Source of the DNA: Hyphomicrobiales bacterium
GTDB taxonomy: Bacteria > Pseudomonadota > Alphaproteobacteria > Rhizobiales > Beijerinckiaceae
Reading direction: 5' to 3'
Assembly (NCBI GenBank): GCA_017302635.1
Contig: JAFLCX010000002.1
Coordinates: forward strand, 806,975 to 870,974
DNA: 64,000 nt
Numbering within the stretch: the stretch's first letter is position 1; each line of letters begins with the position of its first letter. Positions 1-8,386 of this stretch are shown in pieces. Made by a program: the position numbers and the translations under genes. Under the pieces are notes generated by a model. The model had not been told where the DNA came from, made no database searches, and saw only the letters and a program-made list of their open reading frames with translations.

Positions 1-962
1 AGGGTGAGGGTGTCGCCGAGATCCTGATCGGAAACCGTGATGGTTCCGGTGACGGCGGCGATATCCTGGGCGGAGCTGTCGCCCGCGATCTCGGGGATCG
101 CGGCCGGGTTGGTGGCCGCGGTGATCGACACCGGATCATTCGTATTGATGACAGTGAGGCTGAAGGTGGTTGAGGTGGTCAGCCCACCGCTGTCCGTCGC
201 GATGATTACGATCTGCGTTGTGCCGACATCAGCGTTTTGCGGAATACCGGAGAGAATCCCGGTCAGCTCGTTGATGCTCAACCAGGCGGGCGCGCCCGGT
301 CCAAGCGAATAGCGCAGAACGTCGCCAAAGTTCGGATCGGAAAAAGCAGAAGCAACACCAAAAGAAAACAGAGCATCCTCCAGAGTGGAGGTGTTGCCTA
401 TGGGATTAACAACGATAGGCTTCTGATTGTCAGGCTCGGAGTTGGACGAGTTAAACGACTGAGGGTTTTCGGCTTCGTTGTTTTCATTTTCCAGCAGTCC
501 GAGGCCATTGCGGGCGTTTGCACCTGTCGAACTCGAAAAAACCGGGTCAGTCACATTTCTGGCTGACGATGAATTGCCGGCGGCGGAGGCAGGGCCGGAC
601 GCTGGAAGTACAGATGTGTCTGTGGAGACAGGAAAAAGCTGAGCAAGCTGCGCATTGTTAAACTCTTGGCCTGGACCAAGCAGGAAGGTCAATTCACCCA
701 GCGGTTGACCATCATCAGTATAAAATCCCTTCAGCACAACAGATTGTTTGTCGTCAAACAGGATAATCAATCTATCGCCGGCGCGAACCATAACAATTCG
801 CTGATCGGCAATTGCAGAAAGATCAAGGATGTCGCCTCGAGCAACATCAATGACCACCGCTTCACCGGAAGTCGGGCGAGTGATTTTTTTGATAATTTTT
901 GGAGTTGCACCGGATGCCTGCGCGAGTCGGGTCGGAGAACCGGAGGCCAAGGAATTATCCAT
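1..962 (-). CDS. Large repeat adhesin, N-terminal part (BapA-prefix, Ig-like, VCBS); runs off the window
   Basis: The leftward reading frame is open from an ATG at 962 to the window edge, giving 320 residues without a stop. Residues about 20-95 resemble the N-terminal prefix domain of BapA-type biofilm adhesins (ARGDILDLSAIAD, then VRAGDRLIILFDD and VVLKGFYTDDG). Residues 110-180 form a Ser/Asn-rich linker. Residues about 182-273 look like a cadherin/dystroglycan-type putative Ig domain (PAWLSINELTGILSGIPQ). A VCBS-type repeat starts near 277 (TGTITVSDQDLGDTLTL). Such proteins are very large, surface-exposed and exported by type I secretion; the C-terminus and export genes must lie left of the window. 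The stretch from about 350 to 1080 is visibly richer in A and T than the rest, which suggests transfer. The start is uncertain because a GTG lies three codons upstream. Confidence 0.75.
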   Translation of the reverse strand, partial: MDNSLASGSPTRLAQASGATPKIIKKITRPTSGEAVVIDVARGDILDLSAIADQRIVMVRAGDRLIILFDDKQSVVLKGFYTDDGQPLGELTFLLGPGQEFNNAQLAQLFPVSTDTSVLPASGPASAAGNSSSARNVTDPVFSSSTGANARNGLGLLENENNEAENPQSFNSSNSEPDNQKPIVVNPIGNTSTLEDALFSFGVASAFSDPNFGDVLRYSLGPGAPAWLSINELTGILSGIPQNADVGTTQIVIIATDSGGLTTSTTFSLTVINTNDPVSITAATNPAAIPEIAGDSSAQDIAAVTGTITVSDQDLGDTLT

Positions 963-1225
963 CGCAAACACCAGAATTCGAGAGTTAATGAAATTTTATA
1001 ACCGGTTAGCAGGGGGCGTCCCATTTTGCAACGAATATGCCGCTCTGATTTCGGTTTGTTCTCCCGATTTTGCGAATAGAGTAAATGGTGGTCGGTCATG
1101 CGTCGGCTATCGAGTGAGAACGGCCCACGCACTTGGCGGCCAGAATATGTTCGCTTCTCCATCCTTCCCTCAGTGGTGACCCTGAAAGTGATGGGTCAGA
1201 CAGGGCTTTTCGCTACAAATCCGGC

Positions 1226-2462
1226 CTAATCCTCTATGAGATGGCGGCGCCGCGCCAGCGCATCGGATCGTCGGTAGGCGCGTTCGGTTTCGTCGCCGAC
1301 GGCGTGGGCGAGGGCGGCTTCGGTGACCTCGCGCGGATGTTCGGTTTCGTCTCCGGCCCAATCCCGAAACGTTGATCGGAACCCGTGGGTCGTCACCCCG
1401 GCGACGCCGATGCGGCGGAACAGCGCCCCGAAGACGTTCACGGAATAGGGGTCACCACTGTCGTTCGGGAACACCAGACCAGCATTCCTGACGCCGCCAC
1501 GGGCTCTTTCGCGCAGGGTTTTCGACGGCGCGCGCCACCAAGGGGACACGGTGATCTCGCGCCGCCTTCATGCGATGCGCCGGAACGGTCCAAAGTGCAG
1601 CGTCAAGGTCGATCTCGTCCCATGTCGCGCCCCTGACCTCGCCTGATCTCGCCGCGGTCAGGCTCAGGAATTCCAGCATGCGGGCGGCAACGGCGTCGCG
1701 ACGCTGAAGCACGGCGACAAAGGCGGGCAGCTCGCGATATGGCATCGCGGCGTGATGCCCCTTGGTGAGCCGTTTCCGGGGCGGCAGTAGGGCGGCGAGG
1801 CCACCTTTCCAGCGCGCCGGGTTCTCGGAGCGGTGACCGAGCACAATGGCGGCGTCGAGGATGCGCTCGATCCTGCCGCGCACCTTCGACGCGGTCTCCG
1901 GCTTCGTATGCCAGATCGGGCGCAGTGCGGCGAGAACATCATCCCGTGTCACCTGATCCACCGGGATCGCCAGCATCGCTCCGGCATGATCCCGGAGGCT
2001 GTTGGTCCAGTTCGTCGCACGTCTCTGATCCCGCCAATTCGGGGCCTGATCACGGATGAACTGGTCCGCGATCTCGGCGAAGAGCGGGGCCTTCGCCTTC
2101 GGTTTTGATGTCAAAGGATCATCACCCCGCGCGATGATTGCACGGAATTCAGCGGCCTTCAGCCTCGCCTCGGCCAGTGTCACATCGCGTGCCGAACCGA
2201 GACCGGCTTCGCGTGCCTTGCCCTCGATCGTGTATCGCATCGCCCAATTCTTTGATCCCGACGGGGTGACAACGAGGTAAAGCCCGCCTCCATCGGCATA
2301 TTTTCCGGTGGTGGAAATGGTCTGCACTGCCCGAGCCGGAAGCCTGTTCGTGACGCGGCCCTTGGGTTTGAGGATTCGAACCCCCGTTCCAACCCACAAT
2401 TCGTGCTCCATAACCTTCACTCCCTGACTTGCCTGCTCAGGAAGGTCTCGCAGCTCAATCAA
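1226..2462 (-). pseudogene. Tyrosine recombinase/integrase, frameshifted
   Basis: This is a P4-type phage/island integrase with an N-terminal DUF4102-like domain (ARAVQTISTTGKYADGGGLY). The first reading frame covers 2462 to 1452 and contains the first catalytic Arg region (LTAARSGEVRGATWDEID). The rest continues in a second frame, down to 1226, with the HxxR box (HGFRSTFRDW) and the region of the nucleophilic Tyr (ETERAYRRSD). The frames switch near 1515-1525, at the short runs GGG/TTTT, so one base was probably gained or lost. The second frame also stops slightly early compared with the family. All catalytic motifs survive but are split between frames, so the protein is probably inactive unless the shift is a sequencing error. 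The first about 35 residues are not typical; ATG at 2411 is an alternative start. The gene lies next to the 3' end of tRNA-Leu, the usual site of such integrases. Confidence 0.85.
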
Positions 2463-2521
2463 GTGTTTTCAAGGCCTTGTGGCCTGAAACGACGCGAAAC
2501 GACATGTCACGGAACGACGGA

Positions 2522-2606
2522 TGGTGCCCCCTGCCGGAGTCGAACCGGCACGCCTTGCGGCTCTCAATTTTAAGTCGAGTGCGTCTACCAGTTCCGCCAA
2601 GGGGGC
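2522..2606 (-). tRNA. tRNA-Leu (anticodon TAA)
   Basis: The reverse strand folds as a complete cloverleaf of 85 nt including an encoded CCA. The acceptor stem pairs GCCCCCT with the matching 3' strand, the anticodon loop reads CTTAAAA with anticodon TAA, there is a variable arm typical of leucine tRNA, and the T-loop is GGTTCGACTCC. The 3' end points toward the broken integrase, which makes this the likely integration site of the island on the left. No second copy of its 3' end was seen within the window. Confidence 0.95.
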
Positions 2607-2780
2607 GTGAGGACCACGTATCCGGGGGATAGCCGCACGGCACCGCCCACGCAATGCGAAAGCATTTTTGAGCGAAGTGAATTTCGGTTCGCATGAAGAA
2701 CCGCAGGTTCGCTTCAGCGAATAGGCGTCAAAACAATCAAATAGCGTACTTTCGGTGAGCGCGATGTCACCGACACTGCT

Positions 2781-3026
2781 CTAGACGATCAGCACGCCAA
2801 CATCGCTGTCCGACTTGCGCACGATCTTGACGCGTTCGCTGATCTGCCGCCGTGCGACCTTGAGGATGAAGCTGTCCGGCAGCTTCGAGAAATCGGCACC
2901 CGAGAGGCGCATGCCCTTGCCGGATATATCGTGAACCTCACAGGGCACCACTTCCAGCCCATTGTTGAGGATGATTTCCCCACGAAGATAGCAGGGCATT
3001 CGAGGATCAATACGGCGTTCTGCCAT
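2781..3026 (-). CDS. Small PilZ-domain protein
   Basis: An 81-residue protein that is essentially one PilZ domain. The N-terminal Arg cluster (RRIDPRMPCYLRGEI) and the DISGKGMRL motif match the c-di-GMP binding signature (RxxxR, then D/NxSxxG). PilZ proteins bind c-di-GMP and pass the signal to motility, polysaccharide or adhesion machinery in the cytoplasm. GGAG lies upstream of the ATG. A second PilZ gene follows on the same strand 29 bp away, so the two may form an operon. No output domain is visible, so the target is unknown. Confidence 0.85.
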   Translation of the reverse strand: MAERRIDPRMPCYLRGEIILNNGLEVVPCEVHDISGKGMRLSGADFSKLPDSFILKVARRQISERVKIVRKSDSDVGVLIV

Positions 3027-3055
3027 CGGAGTTTCTCCGTCTTCAATCGGGGCTT

Positions 3056-3457
3056 TCAGCCCCTCTCGGTGGTGAATCGTTCAAGCTTGGCCCGCATCAC
3101 GCCCATTTGCTGACGCAGGCTGGCGAGTTCGAGTTCGAGGGTCTCGACGCGGGCCAGAAGCGAACGGTCTGTGCTCTGAGGCGCGGCGCTTTTCGGGCTA
3201 GCAGCGGCATCATGCACGAAATGGACCCCGGTCTCGTCGCCTTGCCGCCAGACGATATGCGATTTCTCCGCCATTCCGCGCTGCGGAATATGAAGTTCGA
3301 ACGGATCGGGCAGGGTGATATCACGGGCAACCTGAATGCGGGCGCCCTCGGGCGAGAGGTCACGCACCGTGCATTCGAGCCGGATACGGCCGCCGGAATG
3401 CACGATCTCGCCCCTGAGATAGGAGCGTATGCGCTGATGGGCCCTTTGCTCGTTCAT
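3056..3457 (-). CDS. PilZ-domain protein with C-terminal coiled coil
   Basis: About 133 residues. Residues 1-80 are a PilZ domain with the Arg motif (RAHQRIRSYLRGEI) and DLSPEGARI as the DxSxxG element. The C-terminal 40 residues (LLARVETLELELASLRQQ and onward) have leucine-heptad character and are probably a coiled coil, so the protein may dimerise or bind a partner. The start was placed at MNEQRAHQR because the PilZ Arg motif then sits at the usual place; in-frame ATGs at 3472 and 3499 are alternatives. It is likely a c-di-GMP receptor of unknown target, paired with the adjacent 81-residue PilZ protein. Confidence 0.8.
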   Translation of the reverse strand: MNEQRAHQRIRSYLRGEIVHSGGRIRLECTVRDLSPEGARIQVARDITLPDPFELHIPQRGMAEKSHIVWRQGDETGVHFVHDAAASPKSAAPQSTDRSLLARVETLELELASLRQQMGVMRAKLERFTTERG

Positions 3458-3551
3458 GACTGGAAAAGTCATCCCTTGCCGTTGCAGAGGGGAGGACATT
3501 AGACGAAAGGCGTTAAGGTTTTTCGCTCGTCTTGTGAGGATTTCAGCGTTT

Positions 3552-4775
3552 TCAGGCCGTTTTTTCGGCGTCGTGGTCGTAAATCCAGTCAAAACGACCG
3601 ATAATCCCCTTGCCGGGCAGCAGCCGCATGCCAAGGTCGCGCGCCACGGCCAGAGGCCCTGCAAGGTGATAGATCTGCCCTTGCCGACGTGCGGCGGCCT
3701 GAATGCGTGCCGTTCGGCCGATCCGCGCCCGGTCGTAGTTTTGCAGGCCGGCGGCGATTTCACGGCCGGACTTGGCAGAACGCAGATGGGCCGCAAGACT
3801 GGCAGCATCCTCGATCGCCTGGCTTGCGCCCTGCGCGAGGAACGGCAACATCGGGTGGGCGGCATCCCCCAGCAACGTGATCCGACCGCGTGACCAGCGG
3901 CTTTCGGGTGCGCGATCGATCAGCGCCCAGCGGTTCCAGCCCGGCGAGGCGGCAATCAGTTCGCGCGCATCGCGGCCCCAATGGTGGAAGAGGCGGGCGA
4001 GGTGGTCAGGGTCGCCTGCGGCCATCCAGCCTTCTTCGCTCCAGTGTTCGTCGATGATGGCGACGACATTCACGGCTTCGCCCCCCGAAACCGGGTAATG
4101 CACCAGATGGGCATTCGGCCCGAGCCAGAGATTGACCTTGGCCTCGCGAGAGAAAATCGGCGCCGCTTCGCGCGGGATGAGTCCGCGCCAGGCGGTCTTG
4201 CCTTGCGGCGAGGAGGGATGCGGCAGGCCTGAAAGCGGACGGACCCGCGACCAGAGACCATCCGCACCGATCAGCACATCCGCCTCAATCCGCTCTTCGC
4301 CGGAGGCTGTCTCGAACATCCCCACGACACCGGATTCGTCTTCGCGCAACTCGACGATCTTGCGCCCCAGCCGCAATTCAACTCCGGGTGTCTTCTCGAC
4401 CCTCCGTTTCAGAACGGACTGAAGATCACCGCGATGGATGACCAGAAACGGCGCCCCGAACCTAGCCTCGCTGGTGCGTCCCATGGGCGAACGGTTCAGC
4501 ACCGTGCCATCATGCCGGCGGATCACGAGTTCATGCGGTTTGACAGCAATATCAGTGAACTCGGGAATGAGCCCGAGCCGCCCAAGGACTCTCGTGGCAT
4601 TGGGCGACAGTTGAAGCCCGGCACCAACCTCATGCAGGACAGCTTCGCGATCGGCGATGGTCACCCGCCATCCGGCGCGCGCGAGAAAGAGGGCTGCGGC
4701 GAGACCACCGATGCCCGCCCCCGCGATCAGCGCGTGGCCCTGGCCTTTCGGAAACGGAGAAGCTGCTCCCGGCAT
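3552..4775 (-). CDS. FAD-dependent monooxygenase (salicylate hydroxylase-like)
   Basis: A 407-residue group A flavoprotein monooxygenase. The N-terminal Rossmann motif GAGIGGLAAALFLARAG binds the FAD ADP moiety. The DG motif (DVLIGADGLWSRVR) and the GD motif (LLGDAAHPMLPFLAQGA) follow in the usual order. Such enzymes use NAD(P)H and O2 to hydroxylate aromatic or related substrates; this sequence most resembles salicylate-1-monooxygenase and kynurenine/ubiquinone hydroxylase relatives, but the substrate cannot be told. It lies 16 bp after a small zinc-finger gene on the same strand, so they are probably co-transcribed. ATG at 4775 fits the family better than an upstream in-frame ATG at 4835. 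Confidence 0.85.
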   Translation of the reverse strand: MPGAASPFPKGQGHALIAGAGIGGLAAALFLARAGWRVTIADREAVLHEVGAGLQLSPNATRVLGRLGLIPEFTDIAVKPHELVIRRHDGTVLNRSPMGRTSEARFGAPFLVIHRGDLQSVLKRRVEKTPGVELRLGRKIVELREDESGVVGMFETASGEERIEADVLIGADGLWSRVRPLSGLPHPSSPQGKTAWRGLIPREAAPIFSREAKVNLWLGPNAHLVHYPVSGGEAVNVVAIIDEHWSEEGWMAAGDPDHLARLFHHWGRDARELIAASPGWNRWALIDRAPESRWSRGRITLLGDAAHPMLPFLAQGASQAIEDAASLAAHLRSAKSGREIAAGLQNYDRARIGRTARIQAAARRQGQIYHLAGPLAVARDLGMRLLPGKGIIGRFDWIYDHDAEKTA

Positions 4776-4791
4776 TCTCGCTGTTTCGCCC

Positions 4792-5040
4792 TCAGGCGGC
4801 CTCCGGCTCGTGCCAGAGTGCATCCGCAGGGGCACAGATCGCGCTCTTCAGGCCGGCATCATAGCGGTAGAGCGTCGAGCAATAAGGGCATATGATTTCC
4901 TCGTCTGCGCCCATATCGAGGAAGATATGCGGGTGATCGAAGGGCGGCTTCGCGCCGATGCACATGAATTCCTTTGCCGCCACCCGGATCACCGGCAGGC
5001 CGGCATCGTTGCGGAAGTGCGGAATGGATTTCGCGGCCAT
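4792..5040 (-). CDS. Small zinc-finger protein (zf-CHCC type)
   Basis: An 82-residue protein with C27, H36/H38 and the pair CPYC at 51-54. This is the C-H-C-C arrangement of the zf-CHCC family, related to the NDUFS6 accessory subunit of complex I. The alphaproteobacterial member is generally a conserved small protein of uncertain role, possibly tied to respiratory complex I. The start at 5040 is supported by AGGAG nine bases upstream. It is followed directly by the FAD monooxygenase and is divergent from the alpha/beta hydrolase. Confidence 0.8.
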   Translation of the reverse strand: MAAKSIPHFRNDAGLPVIRVAAKEFMCIGAKPPFDHPHIFLDMGADEEIICPYCSTLYRYDAGLKSAICAPADALWHEPEAA

Positions 5041-5155
5041 GACGAGCGGCTCCTGATCAAGTGTCGACAACTGCATCGTTCTAGCTGCTTCGGGCGATTG
5101 ATCCAAGGGGGATGCGAGCGAGGACCGGATCGAACTGGCAGGAGCCCTTGCCACA

Positions 5156-5956
5156 ATGGCCGGCGCGGGATACGCCGCCGCCATGCTGAAACATTTCCAT
5201 CATGATGGTCTTCGCCTCGCCTATCTGGATCGCTTCGATGGCGGGCACGGCACGCCTGTTCTGCTGATCCACGGTTTCGCTTCCTCGATCGCGACGAACT
5301 GGGAAGGCCCGGCCTGGATCAAGACCTATGCAGCGGCGGGCTATCGCGTCATCGCGCTTGAAAACCGCGGGCATGGCGCCTCCGACAAGCCGCGCGAGCC
5401 GGATGCCTATGATACCCGCCTTATGGCAGGCGATGCCCTCGCACTGCTCGACCATCTCGGGATCGAGCGTGCTTTCGTTCAGGGATATTCGATGGGTGCG
5501 CGGATTTCGGCTTTCCTCGCTCTTCAGCATCCCGAGCGGGTGAGGGCGTTGGCTTTGGGCGGACTCGGCATTCATCTGGTCGAGGGTGTCGGCTTGCCAC
5601 TCGGCATTGCCGAAGCGCTTGAAGTGGAAGATAAATCCACGATCACCGACCCCACGCAGAAGATGTTCCGCCTGTTCGCCGAGGCAAACAGGGGCGATCT
5701 CGCGGCTTTGGCAGCTTGCATCCGGGGCTCGCGCCAATCGCTGACGCCCGAGGAGGCTGCCTCGATCCGCGTGCCGACCATCATCTGTGTCGGCACGAAC
5801 GACCCGATCGCCGGCCCCGCCCAGCCGCTTGCGGCCCTGATGCCGGAAGCGCGCGCCTTCAACATCGAGGGGCGTGACCACAATCTCGCCGTGGGCGACA
5901 AGACCCACCGCGCGGCTGTGCTGGCGTTTTTCGAGGCCGAGCGCGGCGTCCTCTGA
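5156..5956 (+). CDS. Alpha/beta-fold hydrolase
   Basis: A 266-residue alpha/beta hydrolase. The oxyanion-hole HGF motif is in LLIHGFASS (about 37-45), the nucleophile elbow GYSMGA carries Ser112, and the acid and base are probably Asp216 (GTNDPIAG) and His242 (GRDHNLAVG). The family covers esterases, thioesterases and epoxide or C-C bond hydrolases; the substrate is not evident. AGGAG lies 11 bases before the ATG at 5156; an alternative start is 5183. It is divergent from the zinc-finger/monooxygenase pair. Confidence 0.85.
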   Translation: MAGAGYAAAMLKHFHHDGLRLAYLDRFDGGHGTPVLLIHGFASSIATNWEGPAWIKTYAAAGYRVIALENRGHGASDKPREPDAYDTRLMAGDALALLDHLGIERAFVQGYSMGARISAFLALQHPERVRALALGGLGIHLVEGVGLPLGIAEALEVEDKSTITDPTQKMFRLFAEANRGDLAALAACIRGSRQSLTPEEAASIRVPTIICVGTNDPIAGPAQPLAALMPEARAFNIEGRDHNLAVGDKTHRAAVLAFFEAERGVL

Positions 5957-6057
5957 GCGTGATCTGGACGATGTGATCGGTCTGCGTCTCGCAATTTTAA
6001 CGCGGCGCGATTACAATGAAAACCACTGGCAGGCTTTTCTGGATGCGAGGATCTCTT

Positions 6058-6885
6058 ATGGCTCCCGGTTCTTCAGCGGTGGAACGCAAGGCAAATCTGG
6101 CACAGGTCGATCCGGTCTGGTCGAAGCTTCGGGCCGAGGCCGAGGCCGTGCGCAGCAGCGAGCCTTCGCTCGCCGGCATGGTGCTCGCGAGCATCCTTCA
6201 GCAGCCGAGCCTCGAAGCGGCGGTGGCGCATCGCATCGCCGAGCGGCTCGACCATCGCGACCTTTCCGCGACCCTGATCCGTCAGGCCTTTTCAGAACTC
6301 GTTTCGGCCAGCGCCGATTTTTCGGAGACCTTGCGCGCCGACATCGTGGCCGTGCTTGACCGTGACCCGGCCTGTGAGCGTGTGATCGAGCCGGTGCTTT
6401 ACTTCAAGGGCTTCCACGCGCTTCAGACGCATCGGCTTGCGCATTGGCTCTGGCAGGGTGGGCGGCGTGATTTCGCGCTTCTGCTGCAAAGCATCTCATC
6501 CGCTGCCCTGCAGGTGGATATCCATCCGGCGGCCAAGTTCGGCAAGGGGATTTTCCTCGATCATGCCACCGGGATCGTGATCGGCGAAACCGCTGCCGTG
6601 GACGACAATGTCTCGATTTTGCAAGGTGTTACGCTGGGGGGCACCGGCAAAGAAGATGGCGACCGGCATCCCAAGGTGCGGCGTGGGGTGATGATCGGCT
6701 CGGGAGCCAAGGTTCTGGGCAATATCGAGGTTGGCCATTGCGCCCGCGTCGCAGCCGGCTCGGTGGTTCTCAAGGAGGTTCCGCCCTGCACGACGGTCGC
6801 TGGCGTGCCGGCCAAGGTGGTCGGCGAGGCGGGTTGTGCGGAGCCCGCGCGCGCCATGGATCAGTTGATCCAGTCGTTCAACTGA
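6058..6885 (+). CDS. cysE: Serine O-acetyltransferase
   Basis: A 275-residue protein that transfers acetyl from acetyl-CoA to L-serine, the first committed step of cysteine biosynthesis in the cytoplasm. The N-terminal helical half (VDPVWSKLRAEAEAVRSSEP, then ASILQQPSLEAAVAHR) matches the CysE family. The C-terminal left-handed beta-helix has hexapeptide repeats, including HPAAKFGKGIFLDHATGIVI with the catalytic His and Asp region, and QGVTLGGTG. GAGG lies eight bases before ATG 6058, which is preferred over 6016. The DUF3126 gene follows on the same strand. Confidence 0.95.
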   Translation: MAPGSSAVERKANLAQVDPVWSKLRAEAEAVRSSEPSLAGMVLASILQQPSLEAAVAHRIAERLDHRDLSATLIRQAFSELVSASADFSETLRADIVAVLDRDPACERVIEPVLYFKGFHALQTHRLAHWLWQGGRRDFALLLQSISSAALQVDIHPAAKFGKGIFLDHATGIVIGETAAVDDNVSILQGVTLGGTGKEDGDRHPKVRRGVMIGSGAKVLGNIEVGHCARVAAGSVVLKEVPPCTTVAGVPAKVVGEAGCAEPARAMDQLIQSFN

Positions 6886-6989
6886 CGTCGCAAAAACGCT
6901 AATCCTTGCTTGTGAAGCATCCGTTCCCGTGGCAATCGGGGGCGGCGCGGGCGAATCCTGCCCGATATTGGCTGAACGGAGTGAAGGCG

Positions 6990-7202
6990 ATGGACAAGGT
7001 TATCATTCAGAAGCTCGAAACCTATCTGCGCCGCCAGTTCTCGAATGCCGCCATCCGTGTCGTGCCGCGCGCGAAGAAGAAGGACTCCGCCGAAGTCTAT
7101 ATGGGCGATGAGTTCATCGGCGTTCTGACCGAGGACAAGGAAGACGGCGATACGTCCTATTTCTTTGAAATGGCCATTCTCGACGTCGATCTCGAGGACT
7201 GA
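6990..7202 (+). CDS. DUF3126 family protein
   Basis: A 70-residue acidic protein (YLRRQFSNAAIRVVPRAKKK, YMGDEFIGVLTEDKEDGD, ending in DVDLED) that matches the small conserved alphaproteobacterial family DUF3126. Its position right after cysE is frequent in Hyphomicrobiales. The function is unknown. GGAGTGAAGGCG precedes the ATG and supports this start. It ends next to the stop of a convergent gene. Confidence 0.85.
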   Translation: MDKVIIQKLETYLRRQFSNAAIRVVPRAKKKDSAEVYMGDEFIGVLTEDKEDGDTSYFFEMAILDVDLED

Positions 7203-7865
7203 TCAACCGGGCTCCGAACTGCGCATCTCGCCCACGATCCGGAAAGCCTCGGTGGCGATGCGCCTCCAGTCGGAGAGTGCCTGAGCAGGGAACCGCAATT
7301 CGATATCGACACCCTCATGACGCAGTTTTGCGGTGCAGGGCTCGATGTCGAGAATGCCGGATTTGGGGCAGAGGGCGATGAAGAGCCGCCCCAATCCGCC
7401 GCCGAACTGGCCTGCCCCGATGAACAATTCACGATCTTCATAAGGCGTCCCGGGCCGGAAGCGGCGCAGCATCAGGCCCGTAGGGGTATTCTGTGTTTCG
7501 GCGAGCAGGAAGCGCGCATAGAGCTGCTGAAGCTGATCGGCGGGCGGAGCCTGAAGGCCAGGATTGGTCAGCACCAGATGCAGCTTCTGCGGCGTTGAAG
7601 CGCCGTCCTGCGTCAGCGAAGGCGGGGGCAGGGGCTCGAAGGTCCTGCGATCAAGCGCGAGATCCAGCCTCAGCAATCGCCCGCCGCCGCGTTGCGCCGG
7701 ATCGAGGATCAGCGCGCGCGAAACCTTGAGCGGCAATCCTGAGAGGTCGATTTCTGCTGTGCCCGACGGCGCTTGCGGCTTTGAAGGCTCACGCAGAAGC
7801 AATGTGGCATTCGCCGCGAAGGCAAGGCCAAGCAATCCCAAAGCAAAGATCCAGCGTGCCAGCAT
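7203..7865 (-). CDS. Membrane-anchored or exported conserved protein of unknown function
   Basis: A 220-residue protein with an N-terminal hydrophobic segment (ARWIFALGLLGLAFAANATLL) that is a signal peptide or single anchor, followed by a periplasmic-type soluble part. It contains two cysteines in the C-terminal third (LFIALCPKSG and DIEPCTAK). No family was recognised. It is convergent with DUF3126, with no space between the stops. The ATG at 7865 places the hydrophobic segment correctly. Confidence 0.65.
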   Translation of the reverse strand: MLARWIFALGLLGLAFAANATLLLREPSKPQAPSGTAEIDLSGLPLKVSRALILDPAQRGGGRLLRLDLALDRRTFEPLPPPSLTQDGASTPQKLHLVLTNPGLQAPPADQLQQLYARFLLAETQNTPTGLMLRRFRPGTPYEDRELFIGAGQFGGGLGRLFIALCPKSGILDIEPCTAKLRHEGVDIELRFPAQALSDWRRIATEAFRIVGEMRSSEPG

Positions 7866-8024
7866 GGGATGATTTCACCCCGGCATGGTTAACCATTCGT
7901 TAAAATTCTTGGCGATCTGGCCCGAAATGGCGCTAAAACACCCAGCATGGATTTCGCATCAGCGGCCCTGAGGCCCGGTTCATGCGGGCCCTTTGAAGAG
8001 TTTTGCGTAAAGGGAGGCTGTCCC

Positions 8025-8363
8025 GTGGATCAGAGTTCGTTTCTCACGCCGTCGCAGGCCGATGCCTTTCTGGCGATCGCTCTGGGTTTCGCCTTTGCCG
8101 GGCTGATCGCCGCGCTCTACCGCGCCTGGCGCCATGAGCCGGTGCAGTTCGAGCTGCTGCTCTCAGGCGGGAGCGCCACTGTCGCGGCCATTCCGCTGCT
8201 CGTGGCTGCGGGCCCGGCCGTGATCATGCGCAATACGTTGCGTGGCCGGAAATACGAGAGGCGCAAGGTGCATTTTGTGGCGATTGCCACCGCTTTGGCC
8301 TCGCTCTGGAGCATGGCGATCGGCTATCAGTTAATGCATGTGCTTCACAGCTTTTCAGGTTGA
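8025..8363 (+). CDS. Conserved small membrane protein
   Basis: About 112 residues starting at a GTG with a strong GGGAGG seven bases upstream; an in-frame ATG at 7947 lacks that signal. Three hydrophobic segments are visible: FLAIALGFAFAGLIAALYRA, ATVAAIPLLVAAGPAVIM and FVAIATALASLWSMAIGY. A basic loop (RNTLRGRKYERRK) separates the last two. It looks like a conserved inner-membrane protein of alphaproteobacteria with no assigned function. The carbonic anhydrase-like gene follows 23 bp later. Confidence 0.7.
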   Translation: MDQSSFLTPSQADAFLAIALGFAFAGLIAALYRAWRHEPVQFELLLSGGSATVAAIPLLVAAGPAVIMRNTLRGRKYERRKVHFVAIATALASLWSMAIGYQLMHVLHSFSG

Positions 8364-8386
8364 GAAGCGTTTCGCCGGAGAACGCC

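Noticed and set aside
2366..2385. Possible tRNA T-arm remnant inside the integrase 5' region
   Set aside because: GGGTTCGAATCC looks like a T-loop, but no acceptor stem or CCA follows and the stem pairs poorly; the sequence is also coding.
2653..2669. AATGC-GAAA-GCATT-TTT hairpin near tRNA-Leu
   Set aside because: A five-base stem with a T run, but no plus-strand gene ends here and the stem is weak; it may be chance.
6016..6057. Upstream start for cysE (ATG 6016)
   Set aside because: The ATG at 6058 has a well-spaced GAGG and gives the usual CysE N-terminus.
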